A DNA stretch of 64,000 bases from an uncultured Gammaproteobacteria bacterium (GTDB lineage Bacteria; Pseudomonadota; Gammaproteobacteria; HK1). The notes below the pieces were generated by a model, which saw nothing but the letters and a program-made list of their open reading frames with translations, did no database searches and was not told the origin of the DNA. Both the position numbers and the translations under genes were made by a program. This document shows, piece by piece, positions 41,203-51,035 of this stretch. The stretch is taken from contig OY282378.1 of the NCBI GenBank assembly GCA_958295835.1, positions 5,295,694 to 5,359,693 on the forward strand. Reading direction: 5' to 3'. Every line of letters starts with the position of its first letter. The first letter of the stretch is position 1.

Positions 41203-41261
41203 GCAGGAGCCGGGGCACCGAGGCTCCACCACCCACCTTGACGAGACAACGGAGTCGATTC

Positions 41262-42542
41262 ATGAGCAAGGCACTCGAAGGCGTGCGCATCCTGGACATG
41301 ACGCACGTGCAGTCGGGACCCACCTGCACCCAGCTCCTCGCCTGGTTCGGCGCGGACGTGCTCAAGGTCGAGCGGCCGGGCGTCGGCGACGCCACCCGCG
41401 GGCAGCTTCGCGACCTCCCCGGCGTGGACAGCCTCTACTTCACGATGCTCAACCACAACAAGCGCAGCATCACCCTGAACACCAAGACCGCGCGGGGCCG
41501 GGCCATCTTCACGCGCCTCGTCGAGGAATGCGACGTGCTGGTCGAGAACTTCGCCCCCGGCGCGCTCGACCGCATGGGGTTCACCTGGGAGCGCATCCAG
41601 GAGATCAACCCGCGGATCGTCTACGCCTCGGTCAAGGGCTTCGGGCCGGGTCCCTACCAGGAGTGCAAGGTCTACGAGAACGTGGCCCAGTGCACCGGCG
41701 GCTCGGCCAGCACCACCGGCTTCGACGACGGCCCGCCGCTGGTGACCGGCGCGCAGATCGGCGACTCCGGCACGGGCCTGAACCTCGCGCTGGGGATCGT
41801 CACCGCGCTCTACCACCGCGAGAAGACCGGGCGCGGCCAGCGCGTGGAGTGCGCGATGCAGGACGGGGTGCTGAACCTCTGCCGCGTGAAGATGCGCGAC
41901 CAGCAGCGCCTTGCCCACGGGCCGCTGCGGGAGTATCCGCAGTACCCGAACGGGACCTTCGGCGACGCCGCGCCGCGCTCCGGCAACGCATCGGGCGGCG
42001 GGCAGCCCGGCTGGGTGGTGAAGACCCGGGGCTGGGAGATCGATCCGAACGCCTACATCTACGTCATCGCCCAGGCCGCTGCCTTCCCGGCGCTGGCGAA
42101 GGCCATCGGGCGCGAGGACTGGCTCGACGATCCGGAATGGAACACCCCGGATGCGCGCCTGCCCAAGCTCGACCGGATGTTCGCCGAGATCGAGCGATGG
42201 ACCATGACCCGGGACAAGTTCGAGGTCATGGGGATCCTCAACCCCCTCAACGTCCCCTGCGGGCCGATCCTCTCGATGAAGGAGCTGGCCGAGGAGCCGT
42301 CGTTGCGCGCCACCGGCACGGTGGTGGAGGTGGACCACCCGACCCGCGGCCCATACCTCACGGTGGGCAACCCGGTGAAGCTCTCGGCCTCGCCCTCGGA
42401 GGTGCGGCGCTCGCCCCTGCTCGGCGAGCACACCTTCGAGATCATGCGCGAGGTCCTGGGCTACTCCGCCGAGGAGATCGAGGCGGCACGGAAAGAGGGC
42501 GCCATCGGCAGCGAGGACGCGGAGGAGCAGGCGGCGGCTTGA
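41262..42542 (+). CDS. CaiB/BaiF-family (class III) CoA-transferase
   Basis: A 426-residue class III CoA-transferase, the family of formyl-CoA:oxalate CoA-transferase. It starts ALEGVRILDMTHVQSGPTC and has LAWFGADVLKVERPGVGD, LNHNKRSITLN, VENFAPGALDRMGF, and the catalytic Asp in GAQIGDSGTGLNLALGI. With the ThDP enzyme it could activate oxalate or a 2-hydroxyacid as CoA ester for cleavage. A run in the middle (GDAAPRSGNASGGGQPGWVVKTRGW) is typical for this clade. It lies 59 bases after the ThDP gene and is likely in one operon. Confidence 0.88.
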   Translation: MSKALEGVRILDMTHVQSGPTCTQLLAWFGADVLKVERPGVGDATRGQLRDLPGVDSLYFTMLNHNKRSITLNTKTARGRAIFTRLVEECDVLVENFAPGALDRMGFTWERIQEINPRIVYASVKGFGPGPYQECKVYENVAQCTGGSASTTGFDDGPPLVTGAQIGDSGTGLNLALGIVTALYHREKTGRGQRVECAMQDGVLNLCRVKMRDQQRLAHGPLREYPQYPNGTFGDAAPRSGNASGGGQPGWVVKTRGWEIDPNAYIYVIAQAAAFPALAKAIGREDWLDDPEWNTPDARLPKLDRMFAEIERWTMTRDKFEVMGILNPLNVPCGPILSMKELAEEPSLRATGTVVEVDHPTRGPYLTVGNPVKLSASPSEVRRSPLLGEHTFEIMREVLGYSAEEIEAARKEGAIGSEDAEEQAAA

Positions 42543-42648
42543 GTGTCCCGGTTCCTGCATACCCGGAACCGGAAGCCCGCCCACAAAGCTCTTCGAGGTC
42601 TTGCGTGAAGTTCGATCGCCAACAATCGCCTGAAGGCTTTTGCCCCTG

Positions 42649-45360
42649 ATGCCACAACTGACCCACGAGAAGATCACCCTCCCCCAGCTCGAGTCCTTCC
42701 TCTTCAAGGCCGCGGACATCCTGCGGGGCAAGATGGACGCCTCCGAGTTCAAGGAGTTCATCTTCGGGATGCTGTTCCTGAAACGTCTCTCCGATGAGTT
42801 CGACCGCAAGCGCGTACAGCTCCGCGAGCAGGACTACGCCCATCTCGCGGATCGGCCCGCGCTGCTGGCCGAAGTGCTGGAGGACAAGACCTCTTACGGC
42901 GAAACCTTCTACATACCGCCTCGCGCCCGCTGGCACGAGGAGTGGACGGACGGGAACGGCGAGCGGGTCCCGGCGCTCAAGGACCTCAAGCACGACATCG
43001 GCAACATGCTCAACAAGGCCATCGCGGCGGTGGAGGACGAGAACGACAAGCTGGAAGGCGTGCTCAAGAACAACATCGACTTCAACGCCGTCCGGGGGCA
43101 GACCAGGATCCCGGATCAGCGGTGGAAGGACCTGCTCGACCACTTCAACCAGCCGCGCTTCGTCCTCGTCAACGACAACTTCGAGTTCCCGGACCTGCTC
43201 GGGGCGGCCTACGAGTACCTGATCAAGTACTTCGCGGACAGCGCGGGCAAGAAGGGCGGCGAGTTCTACACGCCCGCGGAAGTCGTGCGCCTGCTGGTGC
43301 AGCTCACCGGACCCGAGGCCGGCAACACGATCTACGACCCCGCCGCCGGTTCCGGCGGCTTCCTGATCCAGGCGCACCAGTACGTGGAGGAGCAGGGCGA
43401 GAACGCGGACGATCTGGCGCTCTACGGGCAGGATTCCAACGGCACCACCTGGTCGATCTGCAACATGAACATGATCCTCCACAACATCACCCGCTTCACC
43501 ATCAGGAACGGGGATACGCTGGAGGACCCGCAGATCCTGGAAAACGGGCAGATCCGCAAGTTCGACCGCGTGCTCGCCAACCCCCCGTTCTCGCAGAACT
43601 ACCGCCGCGCCAACATGCGCTTCGCCGACCGCTTCCGCGAATGGTGCCCGGAGACCGGCAAGAAGGCCGACCTCATGTTCGTCCAGCACATGCTGGCGAG
43701 CCTGAAGCCCGACGGCCACATGGCCACCGTCATGCCGCACGGGGTACTGTTCCGCGGGGGCAAGGAGAAGCTGATCCGCGAGCTGCTGATCGAGGACGAC
43801 GTGATCGAGGCGATCGTCAGCCTGCCGCCCGGCCTCTTCTACGGCACCGGCATCCCCGCCTGCGTGCTGGTGTGCAGCAAGAGCAAGCCCGACGCGCTGC
43901 GCGACAAGGTGCTGTTCATCAACGCGGACCGCGAGTACGCGGAGGGCAAGAGCCAGAACCGGCTCCGCCCGGAGGACATCGAGAAGATCGACTTCGTCTT
44001 CACGAACAAGCACGAGATCCCGAAATACAGCCGCCTCGTGGAGAAGGCCGAGATCGTCGACGTCCAGGACTGCAACCTGAACATCCGCCGCTACGTGGAC
44101 AACACCCCCGACCCGGAACCGGAGGACGTGACCGCCCACCTGATCGGCGGCATCCCGAAAGCGGAGGTCGAGGCCCGCGCCGGCGACTTCGACCGTTTCG
44201 GCATCGACCCCGGCTCGCTGTTCCGGCCCGAGCGCCCCGGCTACCTCGCGTTTCGCGAGTCCATCGGCGCGAAGTCCGCGATCAGGACCACCCTCGAAGC
44301 CGACCCGGCGCTCCGGCGCACCCTCACCGCCCACTTCGACGCGCTCGAAGCGTGGTGGCAGGCGGCCCGCGACGACTTCGCCCAGCTTCGATACGCGCAA
44401 GGGCGCGGGGCGGCGAACGGCGCGAGGAAGATGCCGGAGGTGCGCCATGCGCTGCTCGACACCCTCAAGGCCAAACTGGTTCCCCTGAAGGTGCTGGACG
44501 AATTCAGGAGCGCCGGCGTCTTCGTCAACTGGTGGCAAGAGATCCGCTTCGACCTGAAGACGATCACCTCGATCGGCTGGCACCACAGCCTGATCCCGGA
44601 CGAGTACCTGATCGGCGCCTTCTTCCGGGAGGAGGCGGACGAGATCGAGCGCCTGGAAGCCGGTATCGGCGAGGCGCAAGGCGCGCTGACCGAGGCGGTG
44701 GAAACCGCGCGGGAGGTCGCCGCCTGGGAGCCGGACGAGGGCGAGAAGGTCACCGCCGCGGTCATGAAGAAGGTCCTGAAGACGCTGATCGACGACCTCA
44801 AGGACAGCACCGGCCGCTCGGCTAGGAAGGAACTGGCAAGTCTTCAGGAGCAGGACAGAAGCATCAAGGCCATCGAGAAACGGCTCCGGGAGGCGAAGGC
44901 GGCGCTCAAGGACAAGAGCGCGGAACTGAAGCTCAAGCTGCGACTCAAGCGGACGGGCGGGGAGGACTACAAGGCCGAGATGCAGGCGCTCGCCGGTCAG
45001 GTGGACGCGCGGCTTGCCGTTCTCGACCCGGAGGACAGCGCGGACAAGCGGAAGGCGGCGGCGCTGAGCAAGGACCGAGAGGTACTGGCCGCGCGCGTCG
45101 CGCGGGCGGAAGCGCTCGTCGCCGAGATCGGCGGGCGGATATCGGAGGCCGAAGCCCGCGGGTTGATCCTGGCGAAGCTCTACGATGTAGTACACGCGGA
45201 GCTGGAGCGATACCTCGGCGCCGAGAAGCGCCGCTTGGTGTACGGGGTCGAGAATCTGTGGGAGAAGTATGCGGTGAGTGTTCGGGAGCTTGAGGTAGAG
45301 CGGGATGGGACGCTCAAGACCCTGGATGGATATTTGCAGGATTTGGGTTATTTCGGATGA
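42649..45360 (+). CDS. hsdM: Type I restriction-modification methylase HsdM, long form
   Basis: HsdM methylates adenine as part of the M2S complex. The 903-residue protein has the N-terminal HsdM bundle (LESFLFKAADILRGKMDASEF), SAM-binding DPAAGSGG (230-237), and catalytic NPPF (311-314), giving the N6-adenine order. Standard HsdM has 500-550 residues; here a C-terminal extension from about residue 550 includes a long charged coiled coil (about 730-880), as in some long HsdM subunits. ATG at 42649 follows GAAGG. It overlaps hsdS by four bases (ATGA). Confidence 0.94.
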   Translation: MPQLTHEKITLPQLESFLFKAADILRGKMDASEFKEFIFGMLFLKRLSDEFDRKRVQLREQDYAHLADRPALLAEVLEDKTSYGETFYIPPRARWHEEWTDGNGERVPALKDLKHDIGNMLNKAIAAVEDENDKLEGVLKNNIDFNAVRGQTRIPDQRWKDLLDHFNQPRFVLVNDNFEFPDLLGAAYEYLIKYFADSAGKKGGEFYTPAEVVRLLVQLTGPEAGNTIYDPAAGSGGFLIQAHQYVEEQGENADDLALYGQDSNGTTWSICNMNMILHNITRFTIRNGDTLEDPQILENGQIRKFDRVLANPPFSQNYRRANMRFADRFREWCPETGKKADLMFVQHMLASLKPDGHMATVMPHGVLFRGGKEKLIRELLIEDDVIEAIVSLPPGLFYGTGIPACVLVCSKSKPDALRDKVLFINADREYAEGKSQNRLRPEDIEKIDFVFTNKHEIPKYSRLVEKAEIVDVQDCNLNIRRYVDNTPDPEPEDVTAHLIGGIPKAEVEARAGDFDRFGIDPGSLFRPERPGYLAFRESIGAKSAIRTTLEADPALRRTLTAHFDALEAWWQAARDDFAQLRYAQGRGAANGARKMPEVRHALLDTLKAKLVPLKVLDEFRSAGVFVNWWQEIRFDLKTITSIGWHHSLIPDEYLIGAFFREEADEIERLEAGIGEAQGALTEAVETAREVAAWEPDEGEKVTAAVMKKVLKTLIDDLKDSTGRSARKELASLQEQDRSIKAIEKRLREAKAALKDKSAELKLKLRLKRTGGEDYKAEMQALAGQVDARLAVLDPEDSADKRKAAALSKDREVLAARVARAEALVAEIGGRISEAEARGLILAKLYDVVHAELERYLGAEKRRLVYGVENLWEKYAVSVRELEVERDGTLKTLDGYLQDLGYFG

Positions 45361-46646
45361 GCACTGATTGGCCAGTTTGCAAGTTGAGCGATCTCGCAGA
45401 CGTGCGTGTGAGTAACGTCGACAAGAAATTCAGTGAAGCGGAAGTTCCGGTAAAGTTGTGCAACTATATCGACGTTTACGAAAACGACTACGTAACCGAA
45501 TCCATTGATTTCATGACCGCATCGGCAAGTCAATCGGAAATCGATCGATTCGGCCTTCGAGTGGGCGATGTGATTATCACGAAGGATTCCGAGACGCCGG
45601 ATGACATCGGTGTACCCGCGGTCGTCTCAGAATCAATAAACGGATTGGTTTGTGGTTATCATCTCGCTCTTATCAGACCGAATCAGGATGCGGTAGATTC
45701 AATTTATCTAGCAAAGCAGATAGCCGCTGCTCCGATCGCCCGCTATTTCGGTTTGAATGCCAGTGGCTCTACTCGCTTCGGTCTGCCTGTCAGCGTGATC
45801 GAAAATACCAGAATTCCAGTTGTTCCACGACCGCAACAAACAAGGATTGCCAAGATTCTATTTACGGTCGATCGTGCGATAGAACAGACGAAAGCATTGA
45901 TCGCCAAGCAGCAGCGTATCAAGATCGGCATGATGCAGGATCTTCTTACTCGCGGTATCGATGGGCACGGCAATCTTCGTACCGAGAAGACCCACAAATT
46001 CAAGGATTCACTGCTGGGCCGAATTCCGGAAGAATGGAAAATCGTCAAGATTGACGACATCGCCGAATACGTAGGCAGTGGAATCACGCCTAGAGGCGGC
46101 GAGAGCGTTTATGAAGCTCAGGGCGTCGTGTTCATCCGAAGTCAGAACGTGCAATTCGGTGGACTCAAGTTGCATGATGTCACGTATATTCCAGAGCGAA
46201 TTCATCTGATGATGCAGCGAAGTGAAGTCTACGAAAACGACGTGCTGCTGAATATCACGGGCGCCTCCATAGGTCGATGCTGTCGAATACCGAAAATCAA
46301 CAGTCGCTCCAACGTCAACCAACATGTGTGTATCATAAGGCTCCACGATGCAACAGAGACCAAATCTGGATTTCTGGCAGCGGTCTTCGAGTCCGATATC
46401 GGTCAACATCAGATTGCCCGATTAAATGCAGGAGGTAATAGAGAAGGATTGAACTACAAACAAATTCGGAGTTTTCTCATTCCTTGGCCGAAAACATCGT
46501 ATGAATTCGATAAATTGAACGAAACCCTGAAGGCGATTATGGATCAAATTCATCAATGGGAATTCTCACTAGGAAAACTATATGCAATCAAAGCGGCCCT
46601 GACTAAAGATCTTCTTGCTCCGAGACGTCAACTTACTGCATCCTAA
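45357..46646 (+). CDS. hsdS: Type I specificity subunit HsdS
   Basis: A 429-residue specificity subunit with two target-recognition domains. TRD1 runs to about 180. A central conserved helix (DRAIEQTKALIAKQQRIKIGMMQDLLTRGIDG) separates it from TRD2 (EEWKIVKIDDIAEYVGSGITPRGG onward), and a matching C-terminal helix (QIHQWEFSLGKLYAIKAALTKDLL) closes the protein. It sets the DNA sequence recognised by HsdM and HsdR. DNA composition is visibly AT-richer than in hsdM, as expected for laterally exchanged specificity genes. Start and stop codons are clear. Confidence 0.93.
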   Translation: MSTDWPVCKLSDLADVRVSNVDKKFSEAEVPVKLCNYIDVYENDYVTESIDFMTASASQSEIDRFGLRVGDVIITKDSETPDDIGVPAVVSESINGLVCGYHLALIRPNQDAVDSIYLAKQIAAAPIARYFGLNASGSTRFGLPVSVIENTRIPVVPRPQQTRIAKILFTVDRAIEQTKALIAKQQRIKIGMMQDLLTRGIDGHGNLRTEKTHKFKDSLLGRIPEEWKIVKIDDIAEYVGSGITPRGGESVYEAQGVVFIRSQNVQFGGLKLHDVTYIPERIHLMMQRSEVYENDVLLNITGASIGRCCRIPKINSRSNVNQHVCIIRLHDATETKSGFLAAVFESDIGQHQIARLNAGGNREGLNYKQIRSFLIPWPKTSYEFDKLNETLKAIMDQIHQWEFSLGKLYAIKAALTKDLLAPRRQLTAS

Positions 46647-46709
46647 CCTAAGATCGAGATTTCGAATTCATGGAATGTACTAACAATTCTTCAATATTGG
46701 TATACGAAC

Positions 46710-49175
46710 ATGTCTAGTACTCGAAAAATCCTCCGTGCCTTTCTTGCTTCGCCGGGCGACTTGCAAGAGGAGCGGCAAGCTATACGTGGTGTAGTTGCCG
46801 AATGCAACGAATTGTGGGCAGATGAGCTGGGGTATCAGGTCGAGTTGCTCGGATGGGAGGACACCAGCGCCGGTTACGGGAGGCCGCAACATCTCATTAA
46901 CCAAGAGGTGGATCGGTGCGACCTCTTTATTGGAATGATCTGGAAGAGATGGGGAACGCCACCGGGTGGGAGTGGCGAATCCACTTCTGGATTCCACGAA
47001 GAATTCAGGCGATCGATCAGCAGACGCGAACAGAGTGGGAATCCCGAAATTTCCCTCTTCTTCAAGACAATTCCCGAAGAATTCATGATAGATCCTGGTG
47101 ACGATCTTAAACAAGTACTCGAATTTAAGGGACAGATAATTTCTGAAAGGAAGATTCTATTTCAGAAGTTCTCGACTGTTCTCGAGATCGAAGGTCTAGT
47201 GAGGAAATGCATTACCAAGTACGTGATCGGTATCAGGGCAACGGACGTATCTTCTGACTCTAACGAAGCCAAGGCAGTACGCGTCAAGTCGGAATCTAAA
47301 GGATCTGAAGATCAGAATCAAAGTCCTGATGCATCTCCTCTTTCGATCGAAAGTTTGTCCTTCCTTTCTAGTTTGGTTGATAGAATTGGGCATGGGAAGG
47401 CAATGGACAATCTTAGTGCATTTGACGTCGCGAGATTCCGCCTGATAGCGAATTCGATATCCAAACATGGCAATGAAGAATTGAATTTAGGCGTTCACGA
47501 TATCAATATCCTTTTTTCGGCACTCCCTGAAGATATGGAACTTAGTTATAGAGAGAAAATTCATCTGGTCAGATTGGGCTTTCAGTATCTCAGCAACGAG
47601 AATGTGCCGCTTTGGTGCTGGTATTCTGTCCTGTCGAATTCTAGGTTCGATGTAGCTGCTTGGTCATCGTTTATTGGCGCCAACGATGAAGAGATAATCG
47701 GAGCTATTAGTGTACTGAACGCACTATCGAGAACGCTTCCGGCAGATGATGAGAGACTAAAGAGAGAGTGGATCATAGATAGCTGGTTTTCCAAAGACAC
47801 TTCTGCGCGTGTGAAATCTGTTGCGTTAAACTATCTCGCAGAAAACGGAACTGCAGAAGATTTCATTGTCGCAAGGAATGAATACGATAGAAATGATCAT
47901 GAGACGTCTCGCAAAGCACTTGAATGTATGATATTGATTCTCCTCAGAATTGGTGAGAGAAATGCAGCGCAACGGTTGGTTTTTGAATTGCAGTTCGAAT
48001 CACTGGACGCTGGCATCCTACAAACTGTTCTAGATGGATTCGAGCACCTGGAAACTGAAATTTTGTTGCTCGGACTAGAACACCGTAATTCTCAGATTCG
48101 ATTGCAGACACTAAGAGTACTTCTTGGACGAAATTGGCTCGACCGAGAGATAGCTGAACGTTTGTTGGAAGATAGTGATGTTTTGGTTCGTAACGAAGCA
48201 ATCTTTATGCTTTCCAATATGGGCAGATCGTTTTCTCAAGAAGAAATCGAGAATATTTTAATTACAACTCAAGGAAAAACAAATCTTATTAATTATTTTG
48301 TTGGAAAAAAAGAGAGAGCGATTTTGACACAACACCAATTGGAGAGGCTGAAAGATCTCTCAGAATCAGAGCTTACAAGTAAGATCGATACAAATTTCAT
48401 GTATGAGGATGATGCTTATTTCGTGCGTGCAGAGAGGTATTTTGTGAAATATGTCAAGGAACTCCGTAGTAACATCGATAGCACTTTCAATACATATTTT
48501 GAAGAACGAATTCGGCGTGCCGAAACAACCTTTGGTACTTTGGATAACATCTCTAAAGGTATAAATTTAATCAATAAGTATAGAGAATTAGAAGATTACC
48601 ACAGAAAAAATTTAACTAGAAGAGGATTGGATATTTTGTGTAAAGCGAACAAACGTGAAGATCTGATGAGGATCAGAAAAAACATCCAAGATGGCTATAC
48701 AGAAACCTCACCGGAAGACGCAAAATATCTAGGAAACAACGGTGAATGGGAAGATATTTCCCTGCTTGCTAATTCCAGTTTGTCGACCTCTGAAATTAAC
48801 TATATCGACTTTCAGGATCAAATCGCGAAAGCTATACTCAAAATAGCTCGCAGACGCTCAGTATCAGATCTCGTTTCTATTGAGATTCCAGCAAACATTC
48901 TGAAAAGAATGATCGAGTTATGTTCGAATTCAAAGTTCTCAAAAATTGCAGACATCGCCTTGCTTGTTCTCTTTAATCATGAATCAGCAGATGTCCGTAA
49001 AGCGGCCTCGATTAAGGCTGTCCAGGTGTTCTCTGCGAAGCGGATCAGGTCGACTCTTCGTGAATACATCAGTAGTGACAAGTATCGCTACTACAACGTC
49101 ATTCACTGGTTGGATTTGGGTGCATCCATGCCTCGGGCAGAGGCGCGAAAGGTGACCCGCACAGCCGCCGGCTAG
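46710..49175 (+). CDS. DUF4062 protein with long helical-repeat C-terminus, carried in the type I RM locus
   Basis: An 821-residue protein, markedly AT-rich. Residues about 7-110 form a DUF4062 domain: LRAFLASPGDLQEERQAIRGVV, VELLGWEDTSAG, and INQEVDRCDLFIGMIWKRWGTP, then SGFHEEFRRS. DUF4062 is an alpha/beta domain often at the N-terminus of bacterial NLR-like and other conflict proteins. The remaining 600 residues are helical with HEAT-like alternation (EILLLGLEHRNSQIRLQTLRVLL, SDVLVRNEAIFML, ADVRKAASIKAV) and show no P-loop that I can find. So it looks like a sensor-effector without an NTPase. It lies 63 bases after hsdS on the same strand; function unknown. Confidence 0.7.
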   Translation: MSSTRKILRAFLASPGDLQEERQAIRGVVAECNELWADELGYQVELLGWEDTSAGYGRPQHLINQEVDRCDLFIGMIWKRWGTPPGGSGESTSGFHEEFRRSISRREQSGNPEISLFFKTIPEEFMIDPGDDLKQVLEFKGQIISERKILFQKFSTVLEIEGLVRKCITKYVIGIRATDVSSDSNEAKAVRVKSESKGSEDQNQSPDASPLSIESLSFLSSLVDRIGHGKAMDNLSAFDVARFRLIANSISKHGNEELNLGVHDINILFSALPEDMELSYREKIHLVRLGFQYLSNENVPLWCWYSVLSNSRFDVAAWSSFIGANDEEIIGAISVLNALSRTLPADDERLKREWIIDSWFSKDTSARVKSVALNYLAENGTAEDFIVARNEYDRNDHETSRKALECMILILLRIGERNAAQRLVFELQFESLDAGILQTVLDGFEHLETEILLLGLEHRNSQIRLQTLRVLLGRNWLDREIAERLLEDSDVLVRNEAIFMLSNMGRSFSQEEIENILITTQGKTNLINYFVGKKERAILTQHQLERLKDLSESELTSKIDTNFMYEDDAYFVRAERYFVKYVKELRSNIDSTFNTYFEERIRRAETTFGTLDNISKGINLINKYRELEDYHRKNLTRRGLDILCKANKREDLMRIRKNIQDGYTETSPEDAKYLGNNGEWEDISLLANSSLSTSEINYIDFQDQIAKAILKIARRRSVSDLVSIEIPANILKRMIELCSNSKFSKIADIALLVLFNHESADVRKAASIKAVQVFSAKRIRSTLREYISSDKYRYYNVIHWLDLGASMPRAEARKVTRTAAG

Positions 49176-49229
49176 CGTTGCGCTTTACGTATATGCACAC
49201 CGCTGTCCCAACAAAGTCGATCTGCCAGC

Positions 49230-49870
49230 ATAACTCGGTGAAGTAAGCCACCGCCTCTGGCGGTGTGACAAACAAGGGCTTTGCCGTTTCGTCGTGTGAA
49301 GTGGTGGTTTAGTAGATGACCCCCTTCCAATGAACCGCCAAATTCAATCGGAAGGAGATCACCATGAGAGAGTGGCAGAGCCAAGCTCATGCGCGATGGT
49401 ACCGCAGATATCACATTGTTTTCCTGCCGAAGTATCGACGGCGCTCGCTGTAGCGGACACTGCGGCGCAACGTGAGGTCGATTCTGCAAGAGTTGTGTCG
49501 GCAGCACGGGTAGAGCTGGTCGAAGGGCACGCGATGCCGGATCATATCCAACTGTGTGAGCATTCCGCCGAAGTATAGCGTTGCCAACATGGTGGGGTTT
49601 CTGAAGGGGAAGTCAGCGATACGGATTCACCGAGAGCACTTGGGACGGAAACGCCAGTTGACGGGTTCTCACTTCTGGACCCGGGGGGTACTGCGTCAAT
49701 ACGGTGGGGCTGGACGAGCAAACGGTTCAGGCCTATATCCGCAACCAGGAGGCGGAGAAGAAACGGCAGGAGGATCTGCACCTCTAAGGATCTTCAGACC
49801 CTTTCATGAGACCACAGGTCCCCCTGGGGGCTTCACCAAACCGCCACACTGTGGGCGGTACCTGATTTGC
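49230..49870 (+). mobile_element. Dead IS200/IS605-type element with broken tnpA
   Basis: A tnpA-like reading starts at ATG 49364 (ribosome site AAGGAG) with HARWYRRYHIVFLPKYRRRSL. It is interrupted by TAG at 49451 and TAG at 49511, then shifts frame near 49553 and again near 49690. Pieces such as EGHAMPDHIQ, IPPKYSVANMVGFLKGKSAI and QAYIRNQEAEKKRQ show it is an IS200-type Y1 transposase. The coding remnant ends at 49787. Imperfect hairpins at both sides (CACCGCCTCTGGCGGTG at about 49248; ACCGCC...GGGCGGT at about 49848) resemble subterminal structures of this family. It is inactive. Confidence 0.85.
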
Positions 49871-49892
49871 GCGTGAATCAGAAAACGCACGC

Positions 49893-50694
49893 TCAGGCGG
49901 AACGGGTGCCGGAACGTTCGTTCACGGCATCGACGAAGGTCCGCGCGGCATTCAGATCTTCTTCGCTCAAAACCAGATGATTGGCAAGAACCCCCACAGG
50001 AGACATGCTGGCGGCAAGAAGACGAAATACGTAGGAGACCTTATGCCGGGCGCCGTCGATATGTGTGGATGTACCGCAGATTGCAGCGTCGGCGTCGATA
50101 CGGCCGACGACGGGAGCCTGTTCCGTACACCCAAGCCCTTCGGTTGTGAACGACTCCACTTCATTTTTTGCAATCAACTGCATCACATTGCCGATGCATG
50201 TTATGTCTATGTCTCCTATATCCATGTTCATTACTTCTCCGTCGTATCTTGGCAGAAAACAAAATTTAAGCGTGTTTTCAAGTGCATTTATCGATTCTGC
50301 TGGAATTATACGGTCGAAACAGAAGAAAATGATTCTGGAATTCTTAAGAAGTTTCTCGTACTCCGTGAATTTGCATTTTCCATTATCGTGGCATGTTTTC
50401 TTGCCGCGGCATTCTTTGCAATTTCTCTTACGCCAATTTATTTGAAAATTGCCGCCTGTTTTACTTCGACTATAATGTTGTTTAACCCGTTTTAGAAGAT
50501 TTTGTTTTTTTAGGGTCTTGTTTATTTAGTTTCGCACCACCCTGCCCAACATAAAGAATTTCTCCTGTATCCTCGTGCTGGAAAACATAAGCTCCTTTAC
50601 GAACTCCTTTACGCCCGTCGACGCAATCGAAGCACAAGTAATCGTTTTCTATCAGCAGCTTGCCAGCGTTCGCTACACATATACGGATTGTCAT
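49893..50694 (-). pseudogene. GIY-YIG-type nuclease gene with a frameshift in a 7-A run
   Basis: From ATG 50694 (ribosome site GGTGGAG) the product reads MTIRICVANAGKLLIENDYL, then KGAYVFQHEDTGEILYVGQGG, a GIY-YIG opening (Y36, Y48). The frame stops at 50482. After skipping one base in the run of seven T's at 50505-50511 (A's on the coding strand) it continues KQNLLKRVKQHYSRSKTGGNF, then a Cys cluster (NCKECRGKKTC...GKC) and EYEKLLKNSRIIFFCFDRII, to a stop at 49893, about 266 residues in all. So one extra A has split the gene, either by mutation, phase variation or sequencing error. Confidence 0.65.
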
Positions 50695-51035
50695 TTCTCC
50701 ACCTCTCAATGACATTTACTCAAACTGCTATATGGGATCGCATGCGGAACGCTGGGCTTCAGCTTCCTTCCTTCCGACCAGCTATCTCTCCCGAACCGCG
50801 CACCGTTCGCATCCGATCACGGGCCGACCCGCCCTCCCGCGGGGGCAGCACCCCGTCCTCGTGGCAAATGATGTCCGGCCATTCGCCGAAGCCCCGGTGC
50901 GATGCCCGGTACGCCTCCGCTGCATCCACGCCATGACGGCACAGGCCACTGACGCCGGGGCAACGTGTCACCAACCGGTGGCCCTGTTCTCTGGCAGTCA
51001 TCATCGCGTCCTCACGGCGTCGGGGCGATATGCCG
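50695..51035. other. Intergenic, no firm gene
   Basis: A minus-strand frame (50759-51004, MMTAREQGHRLVTRCPGVSG...) begins 31 bases after the DUF5615 stop and has GC-rich codon use like the TA pair. I cannot place it in any family, so I leave it as doubtful. Composition switches from AT-rich to GC-rich near 50760, which probably marks the edge of the imported segment. Confidence 0.35.

Noticed and set aside
42442..45195. 917-codon open frame antisense to hsdM
   Set aside because: Shadow of a GC-rich gene; no domain features and full overlap with an unambiguous HsdM.
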